Assembly (NCBI GenBank): GCA_003342895.1
Contig: PTFA01000010.1
Span: 8,313,286-8,377,285, forward strand
Length of the DNA: 64,000 nt
Direction: 5' to 3'
Origin: Casuarius casuarius
Lineage: Eukaryota > Chordata > Aves > Casuariiformes > Casuariidae
Positions 37,397 through 49,600 of this stretch are shown one piece after another. A program made the position numbers and the translations under genes. The notes beneath the pieces are model-generated. The model was not told the DNA's origin. It worked only from the letters and a program-made list of their open reading frames with translations, and did not search any database. Numbering within the stretch: the stretch's first letter is position 1; every line of letters starts with the position of its first letter.

Positions 37397-40300
37397 ATCT
37401 TTTGAGTTGCACACCGGTTTTAATTTCTCCTTCAAATATACCACAAACTGCTTCTTTCTCTTTCTCAAACCCCTTTCCAGACATCAACTTTATTTCTTCC
37501 TGTCTTTTGAAGAGTAGTGCAAAGCAGGGAGTGCATTTGTTTGCTTTCCCTGGGAATAAATGTGGTCAGTGGGTACACGGGGCAGGAGGATGAGAGAGCA
37601 AGTTTTTTTTTCTTTTCTCCTTAGCTCTTCTTTATACAGTGAATTCTGCAAAGTGACAGTTTGTGACATTATTATATGACAATGGCCTTCAAAATTTGTT
37701 GCTGAATGAAACCCTCTCGCCCCATAGACCGAATGACCAGGCCCAAAATGGCACAAGGGGGTATAGGGCAGCCAGTGCTCTCACTTCAACGTGCCAACAT
37801 ACACTGGCTACAGTAAGGCCGCGTGGGTCCTGCTTCTGAGTTATCAGATTCCGCCCGACAGCAACTACGAGTCAGTATTAGCTGGAAGGTTCGGCAACTT
37901 TGGTTTTTTTGTAAGATGTTTATCTCCATTGAATAATTATCTACATGAGAAATAGCTAGAAAAGCAGAAAAGCACCTGCCACATACACTGCTTGCAAAAT
38001 ATTTCTGCAGTCAATGAGCTGTTTATACAAGAGGGCTTTTTTGTACTGCCTGAATAGCTCTGCTCCAGGTCTGCTTATACTGAACCACATTGCAGCAATG
38101 GCAGTTTGAGGAGCACTGACTCACAGCAGCAAGGGAGTACAGCCATCCGTCAGGGAGGACATGTGGTAAATCCAACAGGAACAGGCTCAGCTGGTCTCAA
38201 AGAGATCTTAGCTAGCTGTAAAGGGCTACTGAGAGTAAGAGGCTTGAAGCATGGTTATTCTGAGCTGCTCAGGATGATAAACCAATTCTTTCTATTCTGA
38301 GATGCGCCCACAGTACCTGCATACCGACCTTTCCTTCACAACTATCATCTCTGGAGTAGAGCTTCAGAAAAATATGTTTGATGAAAAACTATCAGAAGTT
38401 GAAACCAAAAATCTCCAAAGAGCGTGTTCACAGCAGATGTGACAGGAGAAGTTTCTCAGCATTAGGAAGAAATCTATGATAAAACCGAGAACATGCCCAC
38501 TCCTTACCTGTTACATCATTGCTGAGTATGTAACAGAAGACCCACATTCAGCTGCATGCCCTGCCTACCATGGTACAGGAATTTGGACGCCAGTCTCCAG
38601 GAGTCAAATAAAATAATATTCCCTGCCTGGAAAATATTCATGCATAAGCGTTATTCTAACCAATAATCCTACTGTGTCTTTTTCAATCATCCAAAAATAC
38701 ACTCTTTCCCTTTGAGCCTCTCTGCTTTCTGCATCTCTTCTCAATTTTAAAAGCCAAGATATGGCGAATGTTCATCCTTTCCTGCAGCACATGCAGGCAT
38801 TCATCTGGCCTACTGACTCTGCAGGTCTGAGTCAACTCATTTCAAGAAGATCCTGGCATCATTATTAGCTGAGGAACACAGTGTTACGTTTGGTTTCACT
38901 AACTACTTGGAAAATGAGAACTTTGGGGTAAATCTTGCCCTGCTCCTCACAATATAACATTCCTGTAAAACTTCAAAGGTGACTAGAGAACTAAATGAAA
39001 AAAAAAACCACTTGGGGAGAATATTTTTATTTTATGAACTTATTTGCAGCTACAGAAGGAAATGTATTCACACTGGTACATCAGGTACACTACAGAAATC
39101 TTATCCAGCTGCTTGCACTCCTAATTTTGTCACTTGAGAGCCTGCGTTCACCAGCTGACGCTGGTACTCTGCAGCTGTTTAGCTGCTAACATATCTGGGT
39201 CACTGCTCTGCTGAGGAAAACAGTGCAGGGCTTGGATTCAGCTCAAATTCTGCTGTGAACTGGGGCACACAAGTGAAAGTGGGTACTGGCTGGGGCAACT
39301 ACAATTAAAACTCTTAAATTAAGCTGCTTAGAGCAGTTAGGAACTAAAGGCACAATTCTGATATGTCCCACTGGACAAAAGCACCTCCTTCTGTATTCCT
39401 TCCCTCCTATATTATCTCTCTCTTTTGATGTGGTGTGCCTCATTTTGAACCTCATTATTAGCTCTTTGAAGCAAGAATGATATTTTCCTATAAGTTCATA
39501 AAGCACATATTACAGCTGAACTTGCAGAGATGTTTCCAATAACAGTTCAGTCATTTAGATAATATTCTCCCCAAATGACAGAGAGTGATGCCAGCCATGT
39601 GCTGAGCAATGCTCTCTCTACCAGTAAATAAAGAACCCAGAGGCTGCATGAAGTAGACTTCCCAGAAAGCCCACAACAATCACATTTGGTTTGTTGGCTC
39701 CAAGGAGGCAAAGATCTGACATCTGCACTATTAATATTGAAAAAAAGCCTCCTCCTGTTTTGGAATGCCTGTGGTCCACTTATGTTGCTACATATCAAAA
39801 GGGCAATAAACAGCAAAGCTTGGTGAGTATACTGCTGCAGTATGTTATGGTGGGAGTTAACAAATAGGTAATAAGATAGGCTTCCAGTTTTAGTTTTTAG
39901 GTTACTGTTACACACTACTCACAGCAATGGTGACCCAAGAAACCTTATTAAACACATTTGCACTTTTTATTGTTGTGCTTACATGGAGATTTATGTAGGG
40001 TTTTTACAAACCTAAAATGGCTGTGATAATTTATGACCACAAGATATTGCTTATAGAACAATTTCCAAACTTCTAGGTACAGACTGCCAAAAACTATAAA
40101 ATCGAGTTCTGAAACCTTGAAGAAAAGAGTAAGCGGCTATTCAGTTTGTGTGTTAAACCACATGTGTGTGCAACATACAGTAGAGTACTTTAATGTCTAA
40201 ATGGTTCCAAGATGAACAACCTGCAGCAAAAGAAAAAAAATCTCTTTCCAAACTTCTGCATCTCGTGCTTCATACTGCATTACAAGGGGCGTGTTCCAGA

Positions 40301-43300
40301 CCTATAAAGTTATTGTTTTAATATATCCAAGAACATTACTCTTAAGAAAACCTCCTTACTGGACACCCACACCCAAACTCCAAAATCCCTTACTGTCAGT
40401 ACGTATTACTGCAAGTCGGTAGCCGTTCCCTGTTTTAAGGCAACAACTTTGTTTCTGTCATAAGCGAGACTTCCCACCAAAATACACCAGCACATGAATA
40501 TTGATCCCACTATAACTGCGAGTGGCTAACCGAGATCTGGGAACCAAGATGCAACATTTTAGTGAACTGTCAATGGTTTAGACTAACAGGACTTTTTAAT
40601 GATAACATTCTTAAAAACCAATGTCCAGAGGAACTCAGAGGATTCAGAGTGTCCAGATCTTGATACAAAAGCAGAATTTAGTTTACTCTACTCTAACTTT
40701 TTATTTTAAAGCCGTGACTTTAAAATGGTACATAAAACCTGAATTTTAATTCTGCTCCTCCTAAACTTCAGCAACAAAAGGCCATTAAAGATTTAAGACT
40801 TCATAACAAAATAGAGTGGATGTATGTCACCTTGTCCTGCTACTTGCAGACAGAGACAGGGAGTGGGGTCAGTGGGAAAATATTTCTTATAAGTATTAAA
40901 AAAAAATCACAGTTAATCAGATGAACTATTTATAAATTATAACATGTAATAAGGGATGGCAGACATTACAGTGAAAAAAAATTCCCCTAATTTATTTTTG
41001 CTCTGGTGGTCAGCAGAGCATGGACAGTGGAAAATAGAGCGCAGCAAAGTGTGGCATTCCAGCCTCATTCCTACCTTAATAGGCTTGTTGGGGGCCCCTG
41101 TTTGCAACTGGCAAAACTCCAGGAACTACCCCACAATATATGTCTTATTGGCCTCAACAGAAAACCTTGCAAATAGCCCTCACCCACTCAAAGCCGTAAT
41201 TTCAGCTCTCCCTGCCAGGCCAAAGCGGGTTGCTAGAACCATGATCATTTCATCACACGATCCACAGACGCATCAGATAGGCAACTATTAGTTCTGCAGA
41301 GAAGATACAATTTTGAATACCCTGCTCCTCTTCACTGACACATTATTGCAGAAATGCATCTTCACCCTTTGGAAGAGGAGAAAAAAAAATTCTACAGGTT
41401 AGAGTGTGTGCAAATGTACACAGTCTTTGCTCATGTAGATATCTCTCTTCTAAGAGCTCTAGAAATAGCAAATAAAATTAAAATCTTTATTTTTTATAAA
41501 TTGACAGAAAAGACTTTACAAGAATTAAGCAATTAAAATGAAAAATATAATCATATATAAATATAGCAATAGTTATTTTTCCCTAGGCTGTCAAATACTG
41601 TGAAAACTTAGTTTGAGAATAAGGTGACATGAAATCGTTTATTTGTGAATCAGCAGAATTCCAGAAAGATTAATTTAATGGTAAGCTTCTGAGTTACAGT
41701 TTTAACTACAGAAGTTTCAACTTTTGGGTTGTACAGAGCCAATCACCCACTATAAAATGAATGTGTCTGCTTTTTTACAGAAATTCAGCCATTGTAAAAT
41801 TTGTCATGACCATCATTGCTCGCAATTCTCAGTCTGGCAGATTGCTTCTTCTAAAAATATATGAGAGATAATAAATTAAAAGCTACCAGCCTTCACAGTC
41901 TTTCAGCAAAATGTTGTCATATTGTAGTACTAAAAAAGTTATTATCAATCAAGATTTCCTAGAGCAGAATAGAAAACAGAAGTTAAAAGTGATGTGACCA
42001 CCCCACACAGCCTCTCAATGTCACTAGCATAAAAGAGAAAAAACATGAATCTTTGTCTTTACTTCATATTTGAATTTCTTTATCATCTAATTTGGCTAAG
42101 TTTTTGTCATATCTGTATTTTTGAGGGGAAGAAAAGAAGGAAAGTCATCTGCTTACAGAAGGAAGTAAAGCAGAGTACAGTCAAATAGGAAGAAGAAAAA
42201 TGTTATATGTGCTCATGAAATGCTGTATGTAATTATTCTGCTTGTTAATTAAATTAGACACTAGATTTAATGCTGTATACAACTGGAGTTTTTATACATT
42301 AAACAATTGTATAAATTGCAATCAACTTCACCTCAAACTTTTCGGTTTAATGAGACTTCTTTTTATATCTTTAAAGAAAGTAAATACAAAGAGTACATTT
42401 GTACCTGTGTCCTTGCTGATCAGAAGGGAAATATTGGAGAGCACTATGGGATCCTTGTCTGACAACCCTTTGAGGCAGCAGCTGAAACTTCAGATATCAT
42501 TTTACCTCCTGCATATGAACACTTTGAAACAGCTCAGGCTCTACTTAAGAGCAGTAATGAAAGTTCTAGTTCACTCTGCAAAATTTATATATCAACGCAA
42601 TCTATTAACACTGCATTATTTTGGCTATTGAATTAGATTGGCAACAAAATTCTTTCTTCTGTGAATAAAACAGAAACACGTTTGGGATGTACTAAATTGT
42701 TTCACCCAATCCGACAGAGAAAAATGTTACCCTAAAGTCAAAACCTTAACCTATGCATAGGTTTCCAGTTCATATTTAGAACAGGCTTTCTCAGCTTTAC
42801 TTATATTTATTATGTTCATCAAGGCGTTTTTCCCCTTCCTGTCCCCAAACCAGCAGGGTCTGTAACCTCAGAAAAGGTGTTACTTTGCACAGTGAAGCCT
42901 AAAGCATGTAAAACAGCAGAGAAAATATATAATAAACTAGAGACCCACTTTTAATGCGGGCTTGGAGGTCAATAACACACTGCTGCCTATGATGACATTG
43001 CGGTTCCCTTTCTCCTCTGCACTTGCTGACCGACAAAGTCACAACCAGTGTCAGAAAATGCCAGCCTCAGCTGGCAGCTAGACATGATCATATACACTGC
43101 AGTAAGAGATGTGGACACAGTCCACACAGAAAAGATGATGGTTTCTGGTCTGCAGAGCTTGTAACTTCAAGGACAAAAAAGCAAAACCAAAGGGCAGGCT
43201 GTAGCATTACAATGTGGAGTGAGCACAGCCGGAACAATTGTTAGCACATGCTCTGCTATGACCTTTCATTAAGCACGGACAGCATCATTTTTCAGATGCC

Positions 43301-43704
43301 TTCTTATTTCACAGGACAATGTCTCTAGAATGAAAAGTAGTTGGCTCAGGATGCTGGTCATATCTACTAATGGAAATGAGAAGATCTAACTTCTGCCACT
43401 GGATCTCCAATGGATCCTCTACCAGGATGATGTTGGTCTGCCAAATTTTGCCAGGCTCACCACTGACTTCACATGTTCGCACAGCATAGAAAAATGTCTT
43501 TTTTCCCCCCTCACTATCTACAGAGAACTGTACTTATTTCCTTTCAGTTTCAGGACATATCACAATGGTCTGTGGTTTTCACAGCTTAGACTGATAACAT
43601 CCTGCCTAAAACAAATTGTTCCATTATTCTCATGACAGGTACCCAGCAATGCAATTCCCTCCCACTTAGATGATGCTGAATAAAATCCTCAGTGGTGGAG
43701 TATG
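37397..43704. other. Unique non-coding DNA, no gene seen
   Basis: Two of the longer chance open frames lie here: 111 codons plus at 40956-41291, and 129 codons plus at 42242-42631. Neither shows a domain or biased codon use. A small CpG-bearing patch lies at about 37815-37880. No repeat family was recognised. Confidence 0.55.
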
Positions 43705-43709
43705 GGGTG
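43705..43709. repeat. Target-site duplication, left copy (GGGTG)
   Basis: The five bases immediately before the LTR are identical to the five immediately after it (44646-44650). They mark the retroviral integration site. Confidence 0.9.
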
Positions 43710-44645
43710 TGTTAGCAGTTGCTAAATCCAGTAGCCTCAGAGAGGTAAGGATACCTCACCTCCACGCCCCAAGGTCCAACCAGTTGCAAGGCTGAGCGTG
43801 AATACCCAGTAGACACACACACAAACACACGTATACAACACATATATACACATACCCACGGTTGGCTACACAGATCTACACTGACAGAAACACTTGACAC
43901 TCACACAAACACAAACAGCACTAACAGCCTTATCCCGTTCCCCTCTCTGGCTGCCTTGGTCCCTCCAGCAGCCAGCTTGCAGACCTTCTGGTCTCCACCT
44001 GCCTTCACAAGCCACTTACCTACTTGCCAGTCTGGCCTGATATTTGCTAGCAATCACGAACTGACACACTCTCACGTGCTTGCTCTGCTTGCTGGTACCT
44101 AGACACATGGGGCCCAATGACCCCTGCAGTTGCTGGCACTTAGACCTCTCTACAGAATAGAGAGCCCCTAGCCCAGAAAAATAGTTAGAAATAAAGTTTA
44201 ATGAGAAGACAGGACAGACTGTGCTGAACAGATACAGGGTGCCTTTTATCCACTTATCCCTTTATTTCCCATGCTTGTTCCTCCTCAAACTACCTTGATC
44301 CCTCTCTTTCCATACCTCTGGTTCCTCCCCTAAACGTCCTATAATAAGTCTTGTGCAATCCCCAAATGCTCTTCCAAGAATCCTGTAACGTGTCCCATAC
44401 CCCCATACGGGTCAGTAACCTCCCTTAGTTCAAAAGGTGACTGGGAGAGCTGCTCCACTTGACTTATCTTGATGGGCTTCACGCCTGGATCATAGGGCTG
44501 ATGGCTGTTCTGGGACAGCCCCAGGAGGAGCCAGGTGGCAGGTGCCTTTCTCTGATTAGATTACTGGGGCTCCTGCGCCTGTCATTGCACCTCTGTGCTC
44601 CTTTGTGTGTGTGTGGAGACGAGCTTTTTATCACATAGCCTAACA
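43710..44645 (-). mobile_element. Solo LTR of an endogenous retrovirus, minus orientation
   Basis: This is a 936-bp long terminal repeat left after recombination between the two LTRs of an old provirus. No internal gag, pol or env sequence remains. The ends form a terminal inverted repeat (TGTTAG at 43710-43715, CTAACA at 44640-44645), and an exact 5-bp duplication GGGTG flanks it. Read on the minus strand, a TATA-like GATAAAAGG (44250-44242) lies about 40 bases upstream of an ATTAAA polyadenylation signal (44202-44197), as expected for U3-R. The remaining 490 bp would be a long U5 carrying a GT-rich tract (around 43815-43832 on plus). Five-base duplications are typical of ERVL and some other classes, while avian alpharetroviruses usually give six. 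The class is therefore left open. Confidence 0.9.
44197..44250 (-). promoter_or_regulatory. LTR promoter and poly(A) signal
   Basis: On the minus strand, GATAAAAGG (44250-44242) is a TATA-type box and ATTAAA (44202-44197) is the common variant polyadenylation signal. The spacing suits transcription start around 44215 and a very short R region. Whether the LTR still drives transcription cannot be told from sequence. Confidence 0.65.
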
Positions 44646-44650
44646 GGGTG
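44646..44650. repeat. Target-site duplication, right copy (GGGTG)
   Basis: Identical to 43705-43709. The match is intact, which suggests a modest age compared with the candidate LTR at 15.8 kb, whose flanks no longer match fully. Confidence 0.9.
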
Positions 44651-45842
44651 TAAACGTTTATCAGCGATATCTGCCCAATGGCTGCAAATCTCCTTCCAGA
44701 ATGATAAAACGCAAATACCATGATATTTAAGACAAAATGTAAATAGCAGAGGGAGAGAAGAATGTTGTGGGCAGAAAATTTGCTTTACTTAAATTTGGCT
44801 GCAGCTACAAGAATGATACAACCTCCTCTCAAGCCCTCCAAAATGCTTTGTACCCCCTTGCCTCCACAGACAAAGCTAACCATAGTATTTAAAACTAGAG
44901 TCTTAACACTGGTACTTGTAAATCGGGAATATGCAAAAAACCCCAACAAATCCATGTTCCTGTGCTGAGCAGACTGAATGTCTCAATCCCACTGTGTTCA
45001 AAAGAAAGCCACTTTACTTACATAAATTTAGCTTTCATAGCTTTTCACCAACTATCTGGAAAAATTTAAATCAATGGAACATGTAGGCAAAATTAGGTTT
45101 CAGTATACAGAAAGCCTAAAGGGCAGCATCTCCTAACAGATCTTCCTTAAACTGCAAACAAAGGGTAGGGATTATTTTGTAATAAGAAAAATCACTACAA
45201 CAGGTCAAGATTTGCCAGATAATGAGAGTCCCAACAGCATATGCAGCCATGGTTGCCGTGTCTGCCTTCAAGTTATGTTTGAGATATCACTAGACACTGT
45301 ACAAAAACAGAAGGAATGACTGAGAAATCAGGTTGCTGGCTGTAGTTGAGCAGCAGAGAGACTAAATGTAGCCAGGACACTTAAATCCAGGCAAATCATT
45401 TCCAAAGCTTCTTAAGTCATAGAACTATCATGGTGTTCTAGGCAGCTAAGGAGATTAGACATACAAGCAGAATATATCATTTGCTTGTTGCCCAATAGTA
45501 AATGGAAGCAATAACTGACAGAAAGGCAGCTTTCACTAACACGGACTTCCAAGCAAGCCAGAGCTTTACTTCCTGAGGGATCCGCATCCTTATTTCTCAG
45601 TGAGATGCTTGCACAAATGCGGTTTCCTTCCTTTCCCCCTCTCCCAGACCAGCTTTCCATGTTCCACCAGCCAAAAAATATCCAGCAATAGGATAAGGGT
45701 GAAAGAGGGGAGAAAAAAAAGGAGTTACAAAAAAAACCCCCAAAACAAAAAACACCCACCCTCTGGACTACATTTTGTAATGAAATAGCCTCCAGGTTCT
45801 GCTCCAGCCTAGCCCATTTTTTTTCTGTGGCTGTCGGTTATT
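44651..45842. other. Unique non-coding DNA
   Basis: An A-rich and C-rich patch at 45711-45765 gives a shadow frame on the minus strand (115 codons, 45412-45759). No exon or repeat family was recognised. Confidence 0.5.
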
Positions 45843-45863
45843 CGGCCCTGCAGAAAAGGGCCG
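45843..45863. repeat. GC-rich hairpin, 7-bp stem
   Basis: CGGCCCT (45843-45849) and AGGGCCG (45857-45863) are perfect reverse complements around a 7-base loop. GTTATT flanks both sides as a direct repeat (45836-45841 and 45863-45868). It opens the CpG-bearing 45.8-46.6 kb region. Confidence 0.8.
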
Positions 45864-46123
45864 TTATTGTGCTCTGCACAGGTGCATGGAAAGGCTCCTA
45901 AAGAGAGCTCCCATTGAACACAAGGCATAAACAAACTCAAGTGTGGTCCTCTCTTCAAGAAAATAATTCAGCCAATGTGAAACTCCCTGCTTGTAATAAA
46001 TTAGCTCCTAAGAGTATTCAAAAGCTAACCTTTGACCTCCTCCCGTATTCTTCTCATGACCACCAGTGGGAGAGGAGGTCAAGTTGGTCAGTTCTTCTCA
46101 CCAGTCACCGATGCCTCTTTAGC

Positions 46124-46184
46124 AAAGGAGGTGTGGGGGAGGAGGGAGAAGAGAAAGAAAGGCGAGAGGGAGGGGGGAGAAAAA
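46124..46184 (+). repeat. G-rich homopurine tract
   Basis: 58 of 61 bases are purines, broken only by T at 46132 and 46134 and C at 46163, with several runs of three to six G. Such tracts can form triplex (H-DNA) or G-quadruplex structures and often flank regulatory DNA. Confidence 0.75.
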
Positions 46185-46230
46185 TCAAATTTGCTCCTCC
46201 ATTGAAACATAGGCTTAGTAAGTAAACCAA

Positions 46231-46620
46231 GGAGGCCCAAGCCTCCCCCGGCAGGCGTCCAATTTTACAACACATTTGTAAGTGTGCTGCTGTCTAAATA
46301 TACTCAACCTAGAGAAATTCCACACCATGGCTACAGCAAATTGGCCAGCCCTCCGCCGCCAGCTGCTGCAGGATTTTTCGGCGTTCGGTCTGCAAACTAA
46401 AACCATGGAGAGCTAATGGAAAGGCCACAACCAGCAGCTTGTTTTGGCCGCCTCGCCTGCATAAGACTCGTCTCCTGATTGAAAGCATATGAAGAAGGTT
46501 AGGGTGCTAAAAATAGAAAAATTTGTTAAGTGGCACATTCCACCCACCCGTGGCTGGCACATGCTAAGTTCATTCATACTTGCAAGACATTCCTTGCCAA
46601 TCTGTTTTGACATTTTTCAC
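46231..46620. promoter_or_regulatory. Candidate enhancer: CpG-enriched patch with muscle-type sites
   Basis: Ten CpG dinucleotides fall between 46250 and 46470 in a window that is otherwise CpG-poor, which suggests the stretch has been protected from methylation decay. It contains a 6-bp hairpin (GGAGGC/GCCTCC, 46231-46246), a CAGCTG E-box at about 46360, a CATATG E-box at about 46486, and a MEF2/NKX2-5/TEAD-type group at 46507-46542. No exon with convincing splice sites is present, and the small minus-strand frames here (63 and 66 codons) show no domain. The reading as a distal enhancer is inference. Confidence 0.45.
46507..46542 (+). promoter_or_regulatory. MEF2 + NKX2-5 + TEAD-type site group
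   Basis: Three consensus-quality sites occur within 36 bp: CTAAAAATAG (46507-46516, a full match to the MEF2 pattern YTAWWWWTAR), TTAAGTG (46526-46532, the classic NKX2-5 core) and CACATTCCA (46534-46542, TEAD/M-CAT). These factors cooperate on cardiac and skeletal-muscle enhancers. Each motif alone is common; the close grouping is what stands out. Confidence 0.45.
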
Positions 46621-49600
46621 TTAGTGGGTAGTAATTTTTAGAATAACAATAACATGACAATATATAGTATCAGATAATCTTTGTTAATAAAATCATATGT
46701 TAATTTGCTGCTCATGTCATGTGCAGTTTTGAAGCTCTTTCGAGAGTCAGGATTGTTACAGAAGTCTTGGTAAAGGGAGTTCTCTGGAAAGTATTCCAGC
46801 TATCTGTAGCTGGTCAGTACTTGATTTATTTTACTAGTGCATGCATCAGGATGGACTGTGAAAAGAGCCCACTTTTATTTTTATTTGGAGCACAAAAGCT
46901 GTCCTGTAGTTTCAGTACCTCCCCTTGGCTAGATACTTCTCTGTCACTTCTTCTGCACTTTGCCTTGCTGAGGGGAAAGAGATTTAAGATTAGGACTTTC
47001 AGCAGATAAATACATTGAATATTTGACTTGTGAGAGGAATATTCATCTGAAAGTCCATTTAACTAACTCACAACAAAGACAAGCGCTTTTATCGCTGCAT
47101 TCAACAATGTATAATATGATCTACTTGGCACATCATCTCTGCTGTCTTCTAGCTTCTCCTCCTAACTCCATGACAAAGTCTTATGAGAAACTGCTCTACA
47201 AAACTGCAAACAAATGTTTGTCCAACAAATAAATCCAAATTATACAATTCTATTTGGTTTGAAAGGATAATACAGTTAACTGGAGATGAAACTGGAACAT
47301 ATAAAATATAAGAGAATAAAAAAGGCAAGAAATCTCCATGAAGACAGAATGAATAAAAATGTCCTTTTTTCAATATTAGTAAGGTCTTCATATATTTTAT
47401 AAGAAAAATCATATTCTAGGGACAGAAAAAAAAATCATGACATCTCTTCTGTTAAGAACTCCAGTTCTTAAGTTGCACAAGTCTTGTAATCCATTCATGT
47501 TAAATCCAAACTATTTTCTTCTCTTTGATGCATGGTTCTTTCCAGTTCTGTAGAGTATCACTGTACAAGGCTACTTTATAGTATCTCATTTATGAGAGTT
47601 TTATAAATTTTCTGATTTAACTACCAAGGTGTATGATAAATATTTTTTTAAGAAACTCCATCTCTTTCAATAGAATTTAAGTGATTTTCATCTTATGTCT
47701 TAGTAAATCAGACAATTTGATATGGAAGATTGCATTCTTTCCGACATTAAATAGTACAGCTATTATCCAATAGCTTTCACATTATGATGTCCCTTTCCAT
47801 TTGAAAATAATGCAATAATTGTTTAATAATATAACTAGATGCTGTTGACTCAGACATGATTCATCCCAGATCAAAGTCTTCATGACTTTTCCAAGACAGC
47901 AAAGGAAAACTGACACCGCTGTCACACAACCAGCTACCAGAAATGATGTGTTTGAGTAGTAAGGTAGAGTCTATTGACTTAAACACAAATCACAACAGAA
48001 AGAGACCAGAAGCTCAGTATTTCCTGCATCTTTAAGGTGACATATGGTAGACTTAAGCTGCCAGCTTGATTTTCAGAATCTGAATATTTCAGAGCAAACA
48101 TGAAATTGTGACAGTTTTACCTAATTGAAATATGAAGCTATTCCAGGGCAAAGTTACTGCTGATCTCATAGCTGCTCAATGATCTGTGTAAAACAAGCAC
48201 AGTGATCGTATACCAGCTCCCACTAGATAATTCACAGTAAAACACCACTGCAAGGGGCCATGCTTGTATCATGCTCTCAAACAATGCACTTTCTGAAGTT
48301 TCATGAGGTTAGGTTAGCCTCTCACTCAATGGTATTACAGTCAGCTTTCCTGTAACTTTTCCCCAGGAGCGCAGCTACCTGTTTTCACTGGCCATTCATA
48401 CGCAGGATGACTTCTGGTTAAAGGCGAGGGACGGAAGAGCAAGAGAACTGAGGCATTCTGAGCAGTAGCTTGCCAGGCTGGGAGTGTGGGAGGGTGGAAG
48501 AAGACAAGCTTGCATGCTTTACTGCTTGCTCTCTTTGCAGGTGGCTGCACTAAGGAACATCCTAAATAAAGTAATTGAACTCAAGGACACAAGTACGGGA
48601 TAACAAAGCAGAAATTGCTCCAGTATGCTCTGAGTGACCATTCATCTTTGGCTGCTTTGGAGAAAAGTTATAGCGTTTGCATCTCTGACAGCAGGCTAAA
48701 CTGTGGTTCTACCTGGCAAAAAACTTGCATAGATGTCCCCAAGCGAATACACAATTAGATTTCAAGATACTTTTTGTTATTTAGAGTGTTGCTACTCATA
48801 ATCTCAGATAAAGCTCTTCATACATGTCTTGGCCACACATGGAAGAGGAACTGGCATGAGATGTGGCAATGCCGCCTGCAAAGCGGGCGACCTGCAAAGT
48901 TTAAAGCATTTCTCCAGCACTTTAACTCCAACCGGTGGATGTGTGAGATGCTGAAAGCCTTCAAGGAAATGTTTTTACCAGCTGGGCAAAGGATGGCAAA
49001 GGATGAAATTGCACCACACAAGGGAGAATATGAACTTGTACTTCCTGTATTGCTCCTTTCAAATTATACATAGACTTACTGAGGCTGTAGAGGATGACTG
49101 AACATAAATTAAAAGCTTCCCTATATTCACTCCTAATAAACTTACTAAGGAGATGTACAGTTTAACAGAATCCTCTATGTCTACTGCCTGGTGGAAATAG
49201 GTGTTAATCATGAGACCCGTAGGGCCATTGACATCCTTCCCCCATTCAATGTCATTGTTCCCCAGGGAGTGCCCAACTGGGACACTCCTCTCATTTACCC
49301 CCCGCCCTGGCCTTCTGCGAGAGCAGGGGAAGCCTGAGAGCCAGGAGGGATTTGACTTGTGAGTCTATCATACCATCATTCTTCTCTCTCAGCCCACTTG
49401 AAACCTTTTCACCCATTAAATTGGAAGGGAGAACTGTTATTCATTCACATACACACAAAGGAGATGTGATCATTCATAAAAGATCCACATATCAGAAAAG
49501 CAGACAAACAGAGAAGAGCTCTGATAAATACACGGTAAGCTCAGGGCTGAAAAAGCTGAAGTGACCTGGTATTTCTAATATAAGATTTTTGGCAACACGA

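Noticed and set aside
40956..41291. 111-codon plus-strand open frame
   Set aside because: No recognisable domain, no supporting splice sites, and a length expected by chance in 64 kb.
42242..42631. 129-codon plus-strand open frame, the longest outside repeats and the LTR-like region
   Set aside because: AT-rich codons, no domain or signal, no promoter or splice context. Judged a chance frame.
48519..48603. Acceptor-like pyrimidine tract and CAG (about 48541) followed by 20 open codons and a stop
   Set aside because: Twenty codons open by chance is common, and there is no donor, upstream exon or poly(A) context.
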